DNA of 64,000 nt, from NCBI GenBank assembly GCA_026545225.1, contig CM048852.1, positions 54,381,146-54,445,145 of the forward strand, written 5' to 3'. Shown here one piece after another: positions 34,243-57,600 of the stretch; the stretch's first letter is position 1, and each line of letters opens with the position of its first letter. The notes under the pieces are model-generated. The model was not told the origin of the DNA and did no database searches. It saw only the letters and a program-made list of their open reading frames with translations. Position numbers and translations under genes: made by a program. Source of the DNA: Cornus controversa (lineage: Eukaryota > Streptophyta > Magnoliopsida > Cornales > Cornaceae).

Positions 34243-35324
34243 GGGGCTGTGGCGACATTCATTCTTGGGCTTTATAAAAAAAAAAAAAAAGAAGGCTACA
34301 CCTTTTCTATATTGTCCACTCGTAAAATATACTGTACTTCTTTCCATGCATTCCTTGGATGGATCATATATATAATTACAATAGAAAAGTTGGGAACCTG
34401 TGAAAGGTTCGGATACATATTTTTATCTCTTATATTATTGCTTCGATAAATAATACTATGATTATAAAAAGTACACTAGAAAAGTTGGGAACATGTGAAG
34501 GGTGTCTGATAACAGGGTGGGTTATTTTGGACCGTCCAAGTTGAACCGTGAGATTGTCCCAACTCATTGAGGTAGTCACCCTTCAAAACGAATATTATTA
34601 CACCACAAATCTGTATTATTTGAAAAATCATAAGAAAAAATAGTATATAAACAAGTTCAAAAATAGAAAAAAGAGACTACAAGTTTTAGAAATAGAAAGA
34701 CATTGATTTTATTTAGTTTCATGTCTCATGTTTTCTAGGCAATCCAATAATTTTCTTGACACCCAAACGGAAAACGCAATTAAAAATAATCAGGCACCGA
34801 CCTCTTTGGAAATCTTAACACGTCAGAGACCATCTAGACCACCGGTCAACCTACGATTGACACCCACTTTAAATAGGTGGGCACCACTTAGGACCAAAAT
34901 TATGACTGGTGAATGAGTATGAGAGTGTCCAAATCGAAACCTCGTCCACACCTGTCTGTCTCCTTATCTTCCTAAAAATATGCTGTAGCTTATCTCACAG
35001 TAGTCACATGCACGAGTCTCATTCACACACTGCATCAATTGACACGGATGTAATACTAGGGCTTTTTTGGTAATTGGACACTGAAACGTGTTTTTTGGGC
35101 TCTTCAGGCTTAGAGACAGAAATGGTCCTCCCTACCCAAAATGTCCCTTCGTGTGCCACGTGACAATCCCTGATTGGCCACAACATGAGTCCACCGCGTT
35201 TTAATTTGTAGCAAGACAAAGAAGGTTCACTGGCTATAGCCGGTGACATTTTAACGGGCTGAATTAACGGCTGTGACTGACTCGGTTTGTTAAATGCAAG
35301 CTCTTTAATAATGAACCTGGACTC
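34243..35324 (+). other. Intergenic region and GRAS promoter
   Basis: No gene seen. The open frames at 34728 and 35019 do not resemble proteins. The last 250 bases include a G-box and pyrimidine-rich leader sequence. Confidence 0.45.
35157..35162. promoter_or_regulatory. G-box (CACGTG) in the GRAS promoter
   Basis: The palindrome occurs as GCCACGTGAC, close to the optimal bZIP/bHLH site, about 230 bases before the 5'UTR splice donor. ACGTGTTTT also occurs near 35086. Binding is inferred from the motif only. Confidence 0.45.
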
Positions 35325-35390
35325 CTCATTTCCACTTCGCGCACTCTCTCTCTCTAGAACGCTCTTTCTCTCTCCTAGGTTTTCTATGAG

Positions 35391-35836
35391 GTATGTGTTT
35401 TAATTTTCTTTCTCGTATGTTGTTCTCTGTAAGCAAAGTCCAATTGCAGTTAATGATCATTTTCTAGGTTTTTGAACTTAATCAAATATTGTTTTTATGG
35501 TTCATAATGCTGGAAGTAGTGAGGGTATATATATGTTGTTTACAGTCTCTTTATCTGTTTGTATCTGTTTAAATTACACTTCTCATTTAGCTTGATAAAC
35601 CCAGAAAATTTCAATCTTGTTGATTCAATTATGGAGCTGTTTTTAAGTATTTTAATGGATTTAGGATATGTAAAGTGTGTTTCTTGAAAACAAATGCATC
35701 TGTTTGGATTCAGCAGGACTTGTTTTTTTTTTTTGTTTTGTTTTGAAAACTAAATTAGCTGAGAAATAGAGTTGTACTTCTATAAAAAAGAAAAAAGAGA
35801 GAGAAAGAGTTTCAACAGATATTTTTTGTGATATAG
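35391..35836 (+). other. 5'UTR intron of the GRAS gene
   Basis: The donor GAG|GTATGTG at 35391 follows a CT-rich leader. The acceptor GATATAG ends at 35836, one base before the ATG. Length is 446 bases. A 5'UTR intron ending next to the start codon fits this gene family, whose coding part is usually a single exon. Inferred from splice signals. Confidence 0.55.
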
Positions 35837-38101
35837 ATGATAATGGATCCAAGGCTTCATGGATTCTCGGTTCCCATGAATGGAATCCAGTTGGGAAGTC
35901 AATATGTATCGGGTTTATCTGATCGGAACCTAGTTGGTGGACCCAGATTTGTGAACACCTTTATAGATCCTACCTTTGGAGGTGGGTTTCAATTTCTTCC
36001 AAATGATCCCTCATCGAGTAATTTAGTGCCAAGTTCAGAGGAAGATCCTCAGGAGGACTGTGATTTCTCGGATGCAGTTTTGAGATATATAAGTCAGATG
36101 CTTATGGAGGAAGACATGGAAGACAAGACATGTATGCTTCAAGAGTCTTTGGATCTTCAAGCTGCAGAGAGATCGTTTTATGAGGTCCTTGGCAAGAAGT
36201 ACCCACCTTCCCCAGAACAAAACCCAAGTTATGTTGACCAAAATAGTGGAAGCCCAGATGATTGTTTTGGAAATCACAGCAATTGTGTTAGTTGTAGTAA
36301 TAATAGTAATGGTTACTTAGTTGATCCAAGATGGTATAACAATCCCACTGATTATGGCACCTCTCAACTACCAAATGTTCCTCTTTGTAGTGCTTCTCAG
36401 TCGTCTGTTCTTTTTTCACCATCTCCGTCATCAGTTGCCTCATCAAATAGCATAAACAATTTTAAAGATGGGTTTTTGGACTCTCCAATAAGCCCTCTTC
36501 AGGTCCCTGATTTATATAATGGAAGCCAATCTATTTGGCAGTTTAGGAAGGGTGTCGAAGAAGCGAGTAAGTTCCTTCCAAGTGGTAATGGGTTGTTTGT
36601 TAATTTGGAGGCCAACAGGCTGGTGCCTCAAGCACCAAGGGAAGAAACTGGTGAAATGGTGTTTAAGGTGGAGAAAAAGGAAGAGGTAGAATACTCACCA
36701 ACTGGATCAAGGGGAAGGAAGAATCCTCATAGGGAGGACGTAGATGTAGAAGAAGAGAGGATTACTAAGCAGGCGGCTGTTTATCCTGAATCGACTGTGC
36801 GGTCAGAGATGTTTGATGATGTCTTGCTCTGTAGTATGGGGAAAGGCGAGAGCCCCTTGACAACTCTTCGTGAAGCCTTGCAGAATGGTGCAAGCAAGAA
36901 TATGCAGGAGAATGGGCAATCCAAAGGTGGAAAGGGCCGTGGTAAGAAACGGAATGGGAAAAAGGAAGTGATAGATCTGAGAACTCTCTTGATTCATTGT
37001 GCACAGGCTGTTGCAGCTGATGATTGCAGGAACGCGAATGAATTGCTAAAGCAGATCAGGCAACATTCTTCTCCTTTTGGGGATGGGAATCAGAGATTGG
37101 CTCATTGCTTTGCTGATGGCCTTGAGGCACGCTTGGCTGGCACTGGTAGCCAGATCTATAAAGCCCTGGTCAGTAAGAGAAAGACTGCTGCTGATTTCTT
37201 GAAAGCGTACCATCTATATCTTGCATCATGCCCATTCAGGAAGATTTCAAATTTTGTCTCAAACAAGACAATTATGAATAAAGCTGAGAATGCAATGAGG
37301 CTTCACATCATAGATTTTGGTATACTCTATGGTTTTCAGTGGCCTACTTTTATTCAGCGTATCTCAACAAGAGAGGGGGGCCCACCGAAGCTTCGGATTA
37401 CCGGAATAGAATTTCCCCAACCTGGTTTCCGACCTGCAGAGCGAGTTGAAGAAACAGGGCGTCGCTTAGCAGATTATGCTCAGACTTTCAATGTGCCGTT
37501 TGAATACACCGCCATAGCAAAGAAATGGGAAACCATCAAAGTTGAGGATCTTAAGATTGACAAGGATGAATTTCTCGTTGTCAACTGTTTGTATCGCTCT
37601 AAGAACTTACTTGATGAGACTGTGGTGGTTGACGGTTCAAGGAATATGGTTCTGAATCTGATAAGGAAGATTAATCCAGATATCTTCATCCATGGGATCA
37701 TTAATGGAGCCTATAATGCCCCCTTCTTTGTTACCCGATTCCGGGAGGCATTGTTCCACTTCTCATCAATGTTTGATATGCTCGAGAATACTGTACCCCG
37801 TGAATACTCTGAGAGGATGCTAATTGAGAGGGAGATGTTCGGTTGGGAAGCTCTGAATGTAATAGCTTGTGAGGGCTGGGAGAGAGTTGAGCGGCCAGAG
37901 ACATACAAGCAGTGGCAAGTCCGTCATCTGAGGGCAGGCTTCATGCAGCTCCCCTTCGACCAGGAGATCAAGAAAAGGGCAACAAATAGGGTGCGCTTAA
38001 GCTACCATAAAGATTTTGTGATTGATGAAGACGGTCAGTGGCTGTTGCAGGGATGGAAAGGGCGAATTATTTATGCTCTTTCTTGTTGGAAACCTGCTTA
38101 G
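35837..38101 (+). CDS. GRAS-domain transcription regulator, SCL14/SCL33 (LISCL) type
   Basis: Single-exon frame of 754 residues. A second ATG at codon 3 (MIMDPRLHG) is an equally plausible start. The N-terminal half carries the LISCL signature blocks DFSDAVLRYISQMLMEEDME (about 75-95), LQAAERSFYEVLGKKYP and FRKGVEEASKFLP (about 235-248). A basic linker GKGRGKKRNGKK follows. The GRAS domain starts near 380 (DLRTLLIHCAQAV, leucine-rich region I). It contains the VHIID-type core as LHIIDFGILYGFQWP (about 488), PKLRITGIEFPQPGFRP, the PFYRE-type region (NAPFFVTRFREALFHF) and ends with the SAW motif (WLLQGWKGRIIYALSCW). These proteins act in the nucleus. SCL14 partners TGA bZIP factors in detoxification responses, which is established for Arabidopsis and only inferred here. 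Confidence 0.95.
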   Translation: MIMDPRLHGFSVPMNGIQLGSQYVSGLSDRNLVGGPRFVNTFIDPTFGGGFQFLPNDPSSSNLVPSSEEDPQEDCDFSDAVLRYISQMLMEEDMEDKTCMLQESLDLQAAERSFYEVLGKKYPPSPEQNPSYVDQNSGSPDDCFGNHSNCVSCSNNSNGYLVDPRWYNNPTDYGTSQLPNVPLCSASQSSVLFSPSPSSVASSNSINNFKDGFLDSPISPLQVPDLYNGSQSIWQFRKGVEEASKFLPSGNGLFVNLEANRLVPQAPREETGEMVFKVEKKEEVEYSPTGSRGRKNPHREDVDVEEERITKQAAVYPESTVRSEMFDDVLLCSMGKGESPLTTLREALQNGASKNMQENGQSKGGKGRGKKRNGKKEVIDLRTLLIHCAQAVAADDCRNANELLKQIRQHSSPFGDGNQRLAHCFADGLEARLAGTGSQIYKALVSKRKTAADFLKAYHLYLASCPFRKISNFVSNKTIMNKAENAMRLHIIDFGILYGFQWPTFIQRISTREGGPPKLRITGIEFPQPGFRPAERVEETGRRLADYAQTFNVPFEYTAIAKKWETIKVEDLKIDKDEFLVVNCLYRSKNLLDETVVVDGSRNMVLNLIRKINPDIFIHGIINGAYNAPFFVTRFREALFHFSSMFDMLENTVPREYSERMLIEREMFGWEALNVIACEGWERVERPETYKQWQVRHLRAGFMQLPFDQEIKKRATNRVRLSYHKDFVIDEDGQWLLQGWKGRIIYALSCWKPA

Positions 38102-48638
<10,537 letters not shown>

Positions 48639-48730
48639 TGCTGATTAGAGAGAGAAACCACTGCAACTTCTCTGAAACCCAATTCTTGATTTCTTCTTTG
48701 TTGTAGATATGGCAAGAAAAGTGTGTTTGT

Positions 48731-48737
48731 TATATAA
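48731..48737 (-). promoter_or_regulatory. Candidate TATA box of the Rossmann gene
   Basis: The minus strand reads CTTATATAAC about 95 bases before the ATG. This leaves room for a short leader of about 60 bases. Position and sequence fit, but the transcription start is not known. Confidence 0.45.
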
Positions 48738-48739
48738 GA

Positions 48740-50321
48740 AGGGAACCTCTTTTTCTGGTAAGTGATATTAAGAGGGGTTCACCAAACAATATTTATGACA
48801 TTGAAGAAGGGCTTAAAGGCGCAACTGAAATCGGGAAAAACAAAACGCGTAACTAACAAGATTGGGACACGTGTCGTCGTGACCAGTAAACGGAGAATGG
48901 TAGGACGAAACGAGTATCCAACCACGGTGTTCGACCATCATGGCGCGAAATTACTCGAATCAGCTTTAATTTAGATAAGAAAGGAAGGAAATGAAAGGAC
49001 AGAATTATGCTCATATTTGAAGAGAGGGAAAAAAAATCTTAATAAATTTACTATTATGTCATTCTACATTTAAAGTAGAATATTGAGATACTTCCTACCA
49101 CCACTATATCTTATAAAGTTAAATAATATTTTCACCAATAAAGCATTCATTTAATTTTTATATTTTAATTGTTTGTTAATATATTTAAAATTATAATTAA
49201 CCCATGAGAGTAATTTTTAAGTAAAGTCATGTTTTTATAGGGATTAAATGAGAATGGAGGACAATAAAAAAATGCCCTAGTATTGAGATATAATATTTTG
49301 TTTTCTACGGAGTATCACTTTAAGTTAATTTTGATATTATGAAAATTTTATTAAACAAATTCTTCTATTTCTTTTCCTTCAGACTCCTCCAGTGACGTTA
49401 CTACAGTAGTTAGATCAATTTCCAATCATTTGGGCCCTATTCTGGCCCATGGTGCTGGGCTGTAAAATGTGCCAAGATGCACCAAATAACAGGCCGGATT
49501 AAAAGTTCTGGGTACTAACCACTAACCTTATTCCAAAAGCGGTTCTAGAGTTGAACAAAATCCCCTCTTGAGAGGTCCAATTTGTGATATTAGGGCTCGA
49601 ATTTTGTTTACTGGATCGCATCCCGATTTGATTTTAACCCATTTTTTTTTTTTAAAAAAATTGACCAATATTTTTTTTTGGAGGTTGTGAACCCATTTCT
49701 AGAATTTTTGGAAGCTTAAACTTGTAATCTTAATTCTTTCTTTCGCTGAATCTTTACTGAATTACGCCAAATCACATTAATCTTGTTTTTTTAACAAAAA
49801 ATATTGTGTTCTCAGCTTGGATTTTTGTCGCATAAGTTGATGATGTGATCCAAACACAATCTTGAATTCTTGATCAAGTATCAGACATTAGTTATGATCA
49901 AGTGTCAGAACTTATTCATTACAAATTTACAGTAGAGGATCATATACTCCCCCTAGAGTTTCTCCATAAGCCTATCTAACTCCAAAAATCTGCTTTGCCT
50001 AACAAACCCATTCTGTACAGTGCCCAAACATCATATGAAAGATCAAGCACCAGGCTATTATAAACACGTCCTGTGATCAGCACAGCATTGTAGTGATTAA
50101 GACTGCTGCCAATAGAAATTAATATATGTTTACCCAAAAGAAAAGAAGAGGTAGTTAATTTACACAGTTATGTAACACAATAATTTTTTTTTTATTGATT
50201 GATTGATGATAAGTTACAGCATAACATCTACAGGAAATTGGTATTGACAAGATCCCATATACAAAGATATCCATATACATGGTTCCTCCCCCCTCAGTCC
50301 GTCTAAAACTATGACAGAAAT
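48740..50321. other. Intergenic region between HAD 3' end and Rossmann promoter
   Basis: Includes the distal Rossmann promoter and the HAD 3'UTR. The 48762-48974 open frame has no recognisable product. Several poly-T and poly-A runs are present, and no element with defined ends was found. Confidence 0.4.
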
Positions 50322-52082
50322 CTAAGCTGTCACAGGTGTCACCTCCGCAACCTTGTCGGAGTAAACAACTTCAGACATCTTCTCAGCCTCCCAAAGCTCT
50401 GGTAATGCTTCCCTCATGTTGTGGATGCTTTCTAATGCATAATCTGCACCTTTAGTTCTCTGAGAAGTCCCAACCTGCATATATATATATATATCATTTT
50501 TGTCAAACAATACTAAGCAGCCCACCAGATATACAAAAATGGAGAGAGGAATGCTTTGGACAGTAGCAACCGTCCAACTTCATTATGGCGATAGTTTCAT
50601 TAAGAACCCACCTCATTTGATGGATGAGGCTAGATAGTAGTGAGCATGTGAATATTTCTCAAATGAAAAAAAACAAAAAAAAAAAACCAAATTTCACAAC
50701 ATCAACAAGTCATAGCCAGCCACTTTTTTGTTATGGTACCAAATTTCCAGTGACTTACCAATACAGTGTGGAGACCTACACGCTTTCCAGACTGTATGTT
50801 GCGGACACTATCCTCAAAAAACAGCTGAACAGCAACAAAATTCAGCATTGGAAAAGCATGAATACATTAAAAAAGAAATTAATTTGAAATACACAATGTT
50901 GATATACTAGATAATCAATCATCTTACTGTTCTGTGAGGGTTGATGTTGGCTATCTTGAGAGCCCGCTCAATGGCATCTTCTGATGGTTTGCAGACAATT
51001 GGTGTCTTAGGTAATCTCGACCCTGAATTAGGTTGAGAAAAATGTCCAATGATGTCAAATATTTCGGTGCTACTTGTCGGAGTTGAAGAAGTTAATGTCA
51101 AGCCCACAAACTCAATGTCATCCTCATCATCAGATGCAGTGCTCTTGTGAATGGGATTAAGAGTCTCAAAGCAGATAATCCCTTCAAAACAGTCTTCCAA
51201 TCCAAGTTTACTAAGAGCTTTAACGGCATGGACCTTGTCCGCATTTGTGAATATCTAAGATACAAAAGGAATTGAAAAATAATGTTATAAGAACACAGCT
51301 CCACACCAATATTCTTCCTAATGTAATCATCCATTTCAAACAACAGACTTACGGTTTTCCGAATTGGCAAGCTTAGCAAAAGACTTCTTAAAACAGGATC
51401 TGGTTTTAGATTCTCATAAGGTAATCTCCCATGAACAAAACTGCAAAGCAGGGAAGTGAACACCACCTTTATAAGAACCACAACAAGAAGAAAAAGGAAT
51501 TATATAAAAATATAGCCATTTAAAGTGAATTTTCTCACCTGTGGTATTCATCATAGTCAAAATCATAGCCAATTGCCTGCAGAAGAGGAACCATGAATAA
51601 AAGTTTATTATAAATGCTCTTGGCTTAACATTTACATATGATGTTAAGATAAAAAAAAAAAAGCATACCCTAAGACCTGCCATCGTTGTCCCATAGTTCT
51701 TATATAGTAGGTTACACAAGTCGCATATTTTGCTCTCGTCTATGCCAAGCTTTTCAACCATATAATCTAGTAAAGTTTATTCAGATTAAAATTAGAAAAA
51801 AAAATAAAAAAAATAGGAACATTTAACAATATAGGAGAGGACTGCCGGAATAACAATGACACAAAATTACCTTCAATGTTCTTGCGGCATCCAACTGCCA
51901 AACCAGAACTAAGGGGATAAAGAGTATCATCTAAATCTGCATGTTCAAACACATTGTTATTTATCTTTGCTGCAGGTATTGCAGTTTGGCAACTGAGATT
52001 ATCAAAAAATCAGCTTACCAAACAAAAGACAGTCGTATTTTGGTCCTCCCTTCGCCTGTCTATAGCGGCCCTCAAATTCCAT
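50322..52082 (-). CDS. HAD-superfamily hydrolase, pyrimidine 5'-nucleotidase (SDT1/PHM8-like) type
   Basis: Eight exons right to left: 52082-52019, 51936-51871, 51766-51669, 51576-51539, 51440-51353, 51254-50928, 50824-50759, 50474-50322. They total 299 residues plus TAG. HAD motif I is DLDDTLYP (residues 22-29, with Asp22 and Asp24 as expected nucleophile and acid/base). Motif II is the TN in IFTNADK (119-125), motif III the Lys in VCKPSEDAIE (Lys207), and motif IV FFEDS (229-233). A helical cap (about 45-105) and an acidic Ser/Thr-rich insert (DEDDIEFVG then TSSTPTSST) lie between. The protein resembles Arabidopsis At5g02230 and At5g59480 and yeast Sdt1/Phm8, which dephosphorylate nucleoside monophosphates. 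All catalytic residues are present. The exact substrate in plants is inferred. Confidence 0.94.
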
Positions 52083-52088
52083 TTTGAT

Positions 52089-53117
52089 CTACAAAAACTT
52101 GAGTAGTGAATGGAAAGATGTGAGCATTAGGAACCAGAAAATCTAATATGAACATTCATTTTAGTTCTCGGTCTACGAATTTTCATGGCTTAAAAAATAA
52201 TTGAATCCGTCAAATCTTGCAGCCTATTGATTCAGGTTACAAACAAAAGAACGAAACAGGTCTATATGAATGGAAGTTATAACCAAACACAATCACTTGG
52301 GATAAAGATTTGATGACAACTCAGAAGTTCTGAAGTTGTATATAATGGACAGTTGTCCACAAAAGCAACCTTCAGCATATTTACAAGTATCAACAAGACA
52401 ATACATTAATCAAAAGTTCAACTAAATAAAGTTTTGTGGAAGAGAAAACCCTTTCCACTGCATATATTAACTATAAAGAATCCAGAACAACTGATGCAAT
52501 ATATTTACAAGATTAAGCAATAAAAGAGGAGAATAAAAGTTGACTCCCACCCCACAACAAAAAAATTATATAAAATAAATAAATAAAAAAAGAAGAAGAA
52601 GAGTGAGAGGACAATTTTAACAAAAAAAATAATTAAAAATAGAATGATTTTCTAAAAACCATTATTATGAATTCAACTAACAGCAACAAAGAAGATTAAT
52701 GAGAGCCAAAAGAGGAACCGTCAAGGAACAGAAAAATGCATATTTGGGCCAAAAGGTCAGAAGGAACAAACTTTTATTTTTTATTTTTTATTTTAAATAA
52801 GGAACAAACTTCATTAAATATGAATGGATTCAGAATCAACATAGAGAAAATCAGACTAACAAATAAATTCAATTTTGAAACCATAAATTGAAAATTGATA
52901 GTAAACGAGCACAACCACACATTAAAAAAACTAAATCTTCAACCTTGAATCTGATACCTCATTTTTCAAAACAACCATAAATTTCATAAACAATTACTGC
53001 ATAAATTTATGATTAATTTTTTATTTTCTTCACGCATGCGGTCTACATAGGAAATGAAAGAAAAATCAAACAGCATAGAATGGGAAATATGTAAAAACCT
53101 GGAGAACTGAAACATAC
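52089..53117 (-). other. 5'UTR intron of the HAD gene
   Basis: On the minus strand the donor CTTG|GTATGTTTC lies at 53117 and the acceptor TTTTTGTAG ends at 52089, seven bases before the ATG. The intron is about 1.03 kb, AT-rich and without coding signal. Inferred from splice motifs and the CT/GA-rich leader just beyond 53118. Confidence 0.55.
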
Positions 53118-53275
53118 CAAGTTCAAGAAGACGAACTCTAGAGAGAGAAAGTAATGGGATGAGAAGGAACAGGGCAGACGAGAGGGAGCCAAATGCGAAT
53201 GCTAGAGAGGGAAAGTTGCACGATAAGATTGAACGATGCAGGGGAGAGGGAGAAGGGAGAACAGGCCTTCGTTGG

Positions 53276-53284
53276 ATTTAAATA
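53276..53284 (-). promoter_or_regulatory. Candidate TATA box of the HAD gene
   Basis: The minus strand reads CCTATTTAAATCC. It lies about 160 bases upstream of the 5'UTR donor, and a CT-rich leader follows. Plausible by position and sequence only. Confidence 0.4.
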
Positions 53285-54136
53285 GGCAAGCCGTTGCGTC
53301 CTTCTTATTTTAAAAATAAAATAAAATAAAATAAAATAAAATGATAATTTATAAAGTACTAAAAAAATAGATGTTCACATTTCATTTTCTTCCACTTGCA
53401 AGTTGCAATTCCTTTGTATTTTCTTGATAAATGAATTTTTTTTTTTTTTTAAAATGAGTGTGAGAGTATTCTTGAATTCACCAAGCAGCTATTTTTTTTT
53501 TTTTTACCAAGTCTTAATAATAGAAAATAACAATTGATTATTAGCGTAATACTTTTTTGAAACTCTCAAAATATCGAATATTTATTCACAAAAACCATAC
53601 TCGTTTTCTTTTTGAAACACATGACCATTTTTTTAATTCACCTATAGAATATTCGACAATCAAACTTAAAATGTAGGGTGTGTTTTTTTAGTGTATTTTC
53701 GAAGAGCAATTATGTTATTTTATTTAAAAAGCGAGTAAGATTTAATTAAATATTATTTTCTTATAATAATGGCGTATAATTAAGTGGTTTGAATAGTAAT
53801 TGTTAAGAAGAAGGTAACTTTCTAGTTTCATTGCCTGGAACTTCCTGTGTGCTATTCATCGCTGCCCTTGCAAGACTTGAAATACACATTTGGTCTCCAA
53901 GGAACAAAATTGAATAAAAGGGAGAGAAGAATAGATAAATGAGACATTTAAAAAAAAAAAGTTTATTCTCTCTTTTTGCATAGTTGAATGAAAAAAAAGA
54001 ACATTAGATAATATTTTACTTTATTTATTAGAAGAAAATTTTAATTTGTTCTCTCTCTGCCAGAGAAAGAGATCTCTTTCTTTCTTCCAATATTCGCTCC
54101 ACTGTTCTTCATTCTTTCTTACCAAATGGACTCTTA
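53285..54136. other. Intergenic, AT-rich
   Basis: Contains an (AAAAT)n tract at about 53312-53342 and several long T runs. No gene or bounded element seen. Confidence 0.4.
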
Positions 54137-54604
54137 GGCTTCGTTTGGATTGAGGGATTTGGAAGGATAAGGAGAGAAAAGAAAGGAGAGGATAGGGGAT
54201 GTTGTGTTTGGGTGAGTATTTTTAAAAGAAAAGAAAGGATAAGGAGGGATAGCAATCCCTCCTTATCCCTCAATTGCAATCCTCCCAAAAATGAGAAGAT
54301 TGGGAGAGAAAGGATTGAAACTTAAGTATAAGTTTTATAATACCAAAATTGACCTCAATATTTTAACACATAAAATTCTTATACTCTTCCATAAACTTAA
54401 GTAAAAGGGTATGTTAGTAATTTGATTGTTATCCTTTCTTTTCTTTTCTCTATCCAAACAAAATTACTATCTTTTCCTTTCTTTTCTCTCCTGTTTATCC
54501 AAACATGAATAGAGGTTATTGCTATCCTCTCCTCTCCTCTCCTTTCTCTCATAACTAATGTTATCCTCTCCTTTCTTTTCTCTCCACTTTATCCAAACGG
54601 ACCC
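54137..54604. mobile_element. Tourist-like MITE, second copy of the purine-rich family
   Basis: A 468-bp element flanked by TTA (54134-54136 and 54605-54607) with ends GGCTTCGTTTGGATTGAG and TTTATCCAAACGGACCC. The GGATAAGGAGAGAAAAGAAA arm is repeated in inverted form at the far end. It is closely related to the 8780-9264 element. The TWA duplication points to PIF/Harbinger. Confidence 0.75.
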
Positions 54605-54607
54605 TTA

Positions 54608-57600
54608 GTGATTGGAAAATGGTTGGCAAAATGTGAGGCTTCAATTATTGTCCAGCTGGCAGAAGCTAAGATGCCGTAGCAGCCTTCACAATGACTAAAT
54701 TACCCCTATCCAAACTATTTTTAGAAAATGCTTAAATTTAACTTTATGTCCAATTTGAGATAATGACACAACTAAAATTAGAATGCACACAATTGGCCTT
54801 ATATTAAATAAAGAAATAATAGTGTGTTGTTTAGAGGAGATTAAAGCATTAGATATAGCCAATTCTAAATAATTGGGATAAGATTTTGTTAAATTTGATT
54901 TGAGTATCGTTCATCCTTTAATGTTAGTTTTGTATTAATAGCTAAAATAATTATGGACATTTTGGCGATTGAATAATATAGATACTCATCTTTGGCTCCA
55001 CATCAAAGCATCTAGACACTTCTGGGCACTTGGTGCATCAAGTGGTTTTGGTTTCTCTGACCCTTATGGCATTTTATTTGAACAAATATCAGCATCAGAT
55101 ATAGTAAACTATTGTAATCCTACTTTAAAATGTGCGTGTATATAATATAAATATTGTGATCCATGGGACAAGTACACTTTTATTTGGTAGTACTTGTACC
55201 AATGTGTTATGTGTATTGTAATATAAATATTGTGATGCTTTAATGTATGTATACATAAATGATTTCTTGTTTATGGGTGATTTTTTTTTTTTTTTCGTAC
55301 CATGATTGATTACTGGTAGAAATAATTGTAATAATTTTTGGAAGTTACTTTTTTTACACTTAGATCATATCCAACGATTACTATATTTGGTGTGTAAAAT
55401 TTTTTTTACTCATCACTAAACAAGAGATCATTACTCTATATGTATATAATTACATGTATATGCGTCAATGTAGTACCTAAAAATGATTATACAGAGCTAA
55501 AGCTCTTTTGAAACTTGATGAACTTTTAACATATGTTCCATTTATATTATTATATCCTTGCTGGTGGAAGTAAAATATCTAACACCTTTTTTCCACAATT
55601 ATAGAATGCTTTTGATATTTTAGATTAGGTGGGAATTATATATATATCTAATGTTTCAGATTGAACTAACATAATGGGCATTACATCTTGCTAGCCATAT
55701 CCTTTGTTTGAAGTAGGGCTCATACTTATTTTATAAATCCATTCACATTACCACTAAATAATGCAACTTTTTTTTTTTCTAGGGTAGGGCAGTGTTGTGA
55801 GAAATTATTAAAAGTGATGTGGTTTCCATTAATCACAAATTATCACGCAATTAAATATGTTAGTTTTATTCAACTTTTTAGTTAGGTGAAAGTTTGTAAT
55901 TGATGTGGCCAGAACCATTTGATCTCGGATTATTTAATAATTTTTTGCGATTTTGCAGAGTTTGAAGTGACTTACTCTTTCAAAATATGAGCTGCGGATC
56001 ACAAATTCTTCACAATAGGGTAGCAAGAATATTGACAATATAAAACTCAATGCTGACCAGGTAAACTTTCCAGCTAAGAAGACAAAGCTTCTTTCATTAA
56101 AAAGTGAGCAGCCAAAGACCATACCTATTTGTATGAATAATATAAATGAATGGAAGATAACTCATTTCTCTGCAATTTTTATCAACTCTTAGTTCTCTGC
56201 AATTTTTCTGATTAAAATGAATGGAAGATAAACAATCAATCCCTTTTAAGAATCTGGGAGAAGCATAGATATCCAAGGATAATTGATAGAGTATAACAAT
56301 CAACACACTGATAACTATTCAATAATTAATCTATGAATAGTTGATTTGTTGTTTTTGGTAGTCCTGAATCGGTGTTTTGGAATTAGAATTGGAGGAAATT
56401 AAGATGCGGATTTGGTGCTTCCAAACATAGAGTACTAGGAAGTTTGGATACGGATATGAAACACATGTACGATACGATATGGGTACAACAATACAACAAA
56501 TCTAAAAAAAATAACATATAGGCACGACTGAATACGACAATATAAAAATAACATATTATATTTTTATATATACAAAAAAATAGTTATTAACTTTCTTTAT
56601 AAAATTTTATGATTAACAAACAAAATAAGAGTTAAGAATCATATATGTGTAGATAAATTTTATACTAAATTATGATATATATCTCAACACATTTTAAAAA
56701 ATATATTTAGACTTTTCTTAACAATTATACTATGATATTATTGTTGGAAAAGTTACATTTTAATATTCAAAACTTATTAGAAATGTGTTCTGAAGTATCT
56801 GAAAAGTGTTAGATACATGATTAAAATTGAAGTATATCACATACGTGTTAGAAGTAAAAAATATATTTTAAAATTGTGGATACATTTATGAAGTATCTAA
56901 TATGTATTCGTAAGTATTCGACAAGTTGTGTCAGTATTGAATAAATATTTGATACAGATAACTTAGTTTTGTAAAAATATTCGTCCTTTCTAAATAAAGC
57001 ATAGCCTCAAACTAAGAAAAATAATGTAACCTCACATTATTGATACTCTCTTCTTTTCACTTTTGCAAATTAAATATGCAGCATTATGATTTTTTTAGAG
57101 AACATCATCTTTTATCAAATGTTGAGATCTATGATCATATATATAGATACACACACACACACACACACGAAAGGCATATCCCTTACAGGTTGCCACTGCA
57201 GGAAAATGATTATTTGGGATATATAGCTTCAATGGAATATAATAAGTGATACATGACAACACTAATATGTAACACAAGTTGGGTAGTTGAACTTGTGTGG
57301 GGGTATTTATATTACTATATATATAATAATATGACGTATCTTTATGCTTACATATATAATACATACATATATGTATTTGTATGTATAATTGTATAATGAA
57401 GTGACATTGACCAACTCATGATAGCAGATCATGACACAACTTTCTTTTTCTATTGTGTAGGGAGCAATATAATTGGACCCCTAACTTTATATATTAGAAG
57501 AAAAGAATGAATAAAGTAATAGATGAATAGGCCCTAAAAGTGGAAAAGATGAGACCCTTGTTTAGTCATTACTTCCTATTATTATAACCTTATATGTTAT

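Noticed and set aside
36035-37908. Minus-strand open frames inside the GRAS gene
   Set aside because: Shadows of a long coding sequence on the other strand. They do not resemble proteins and the GRAS frame is complete.
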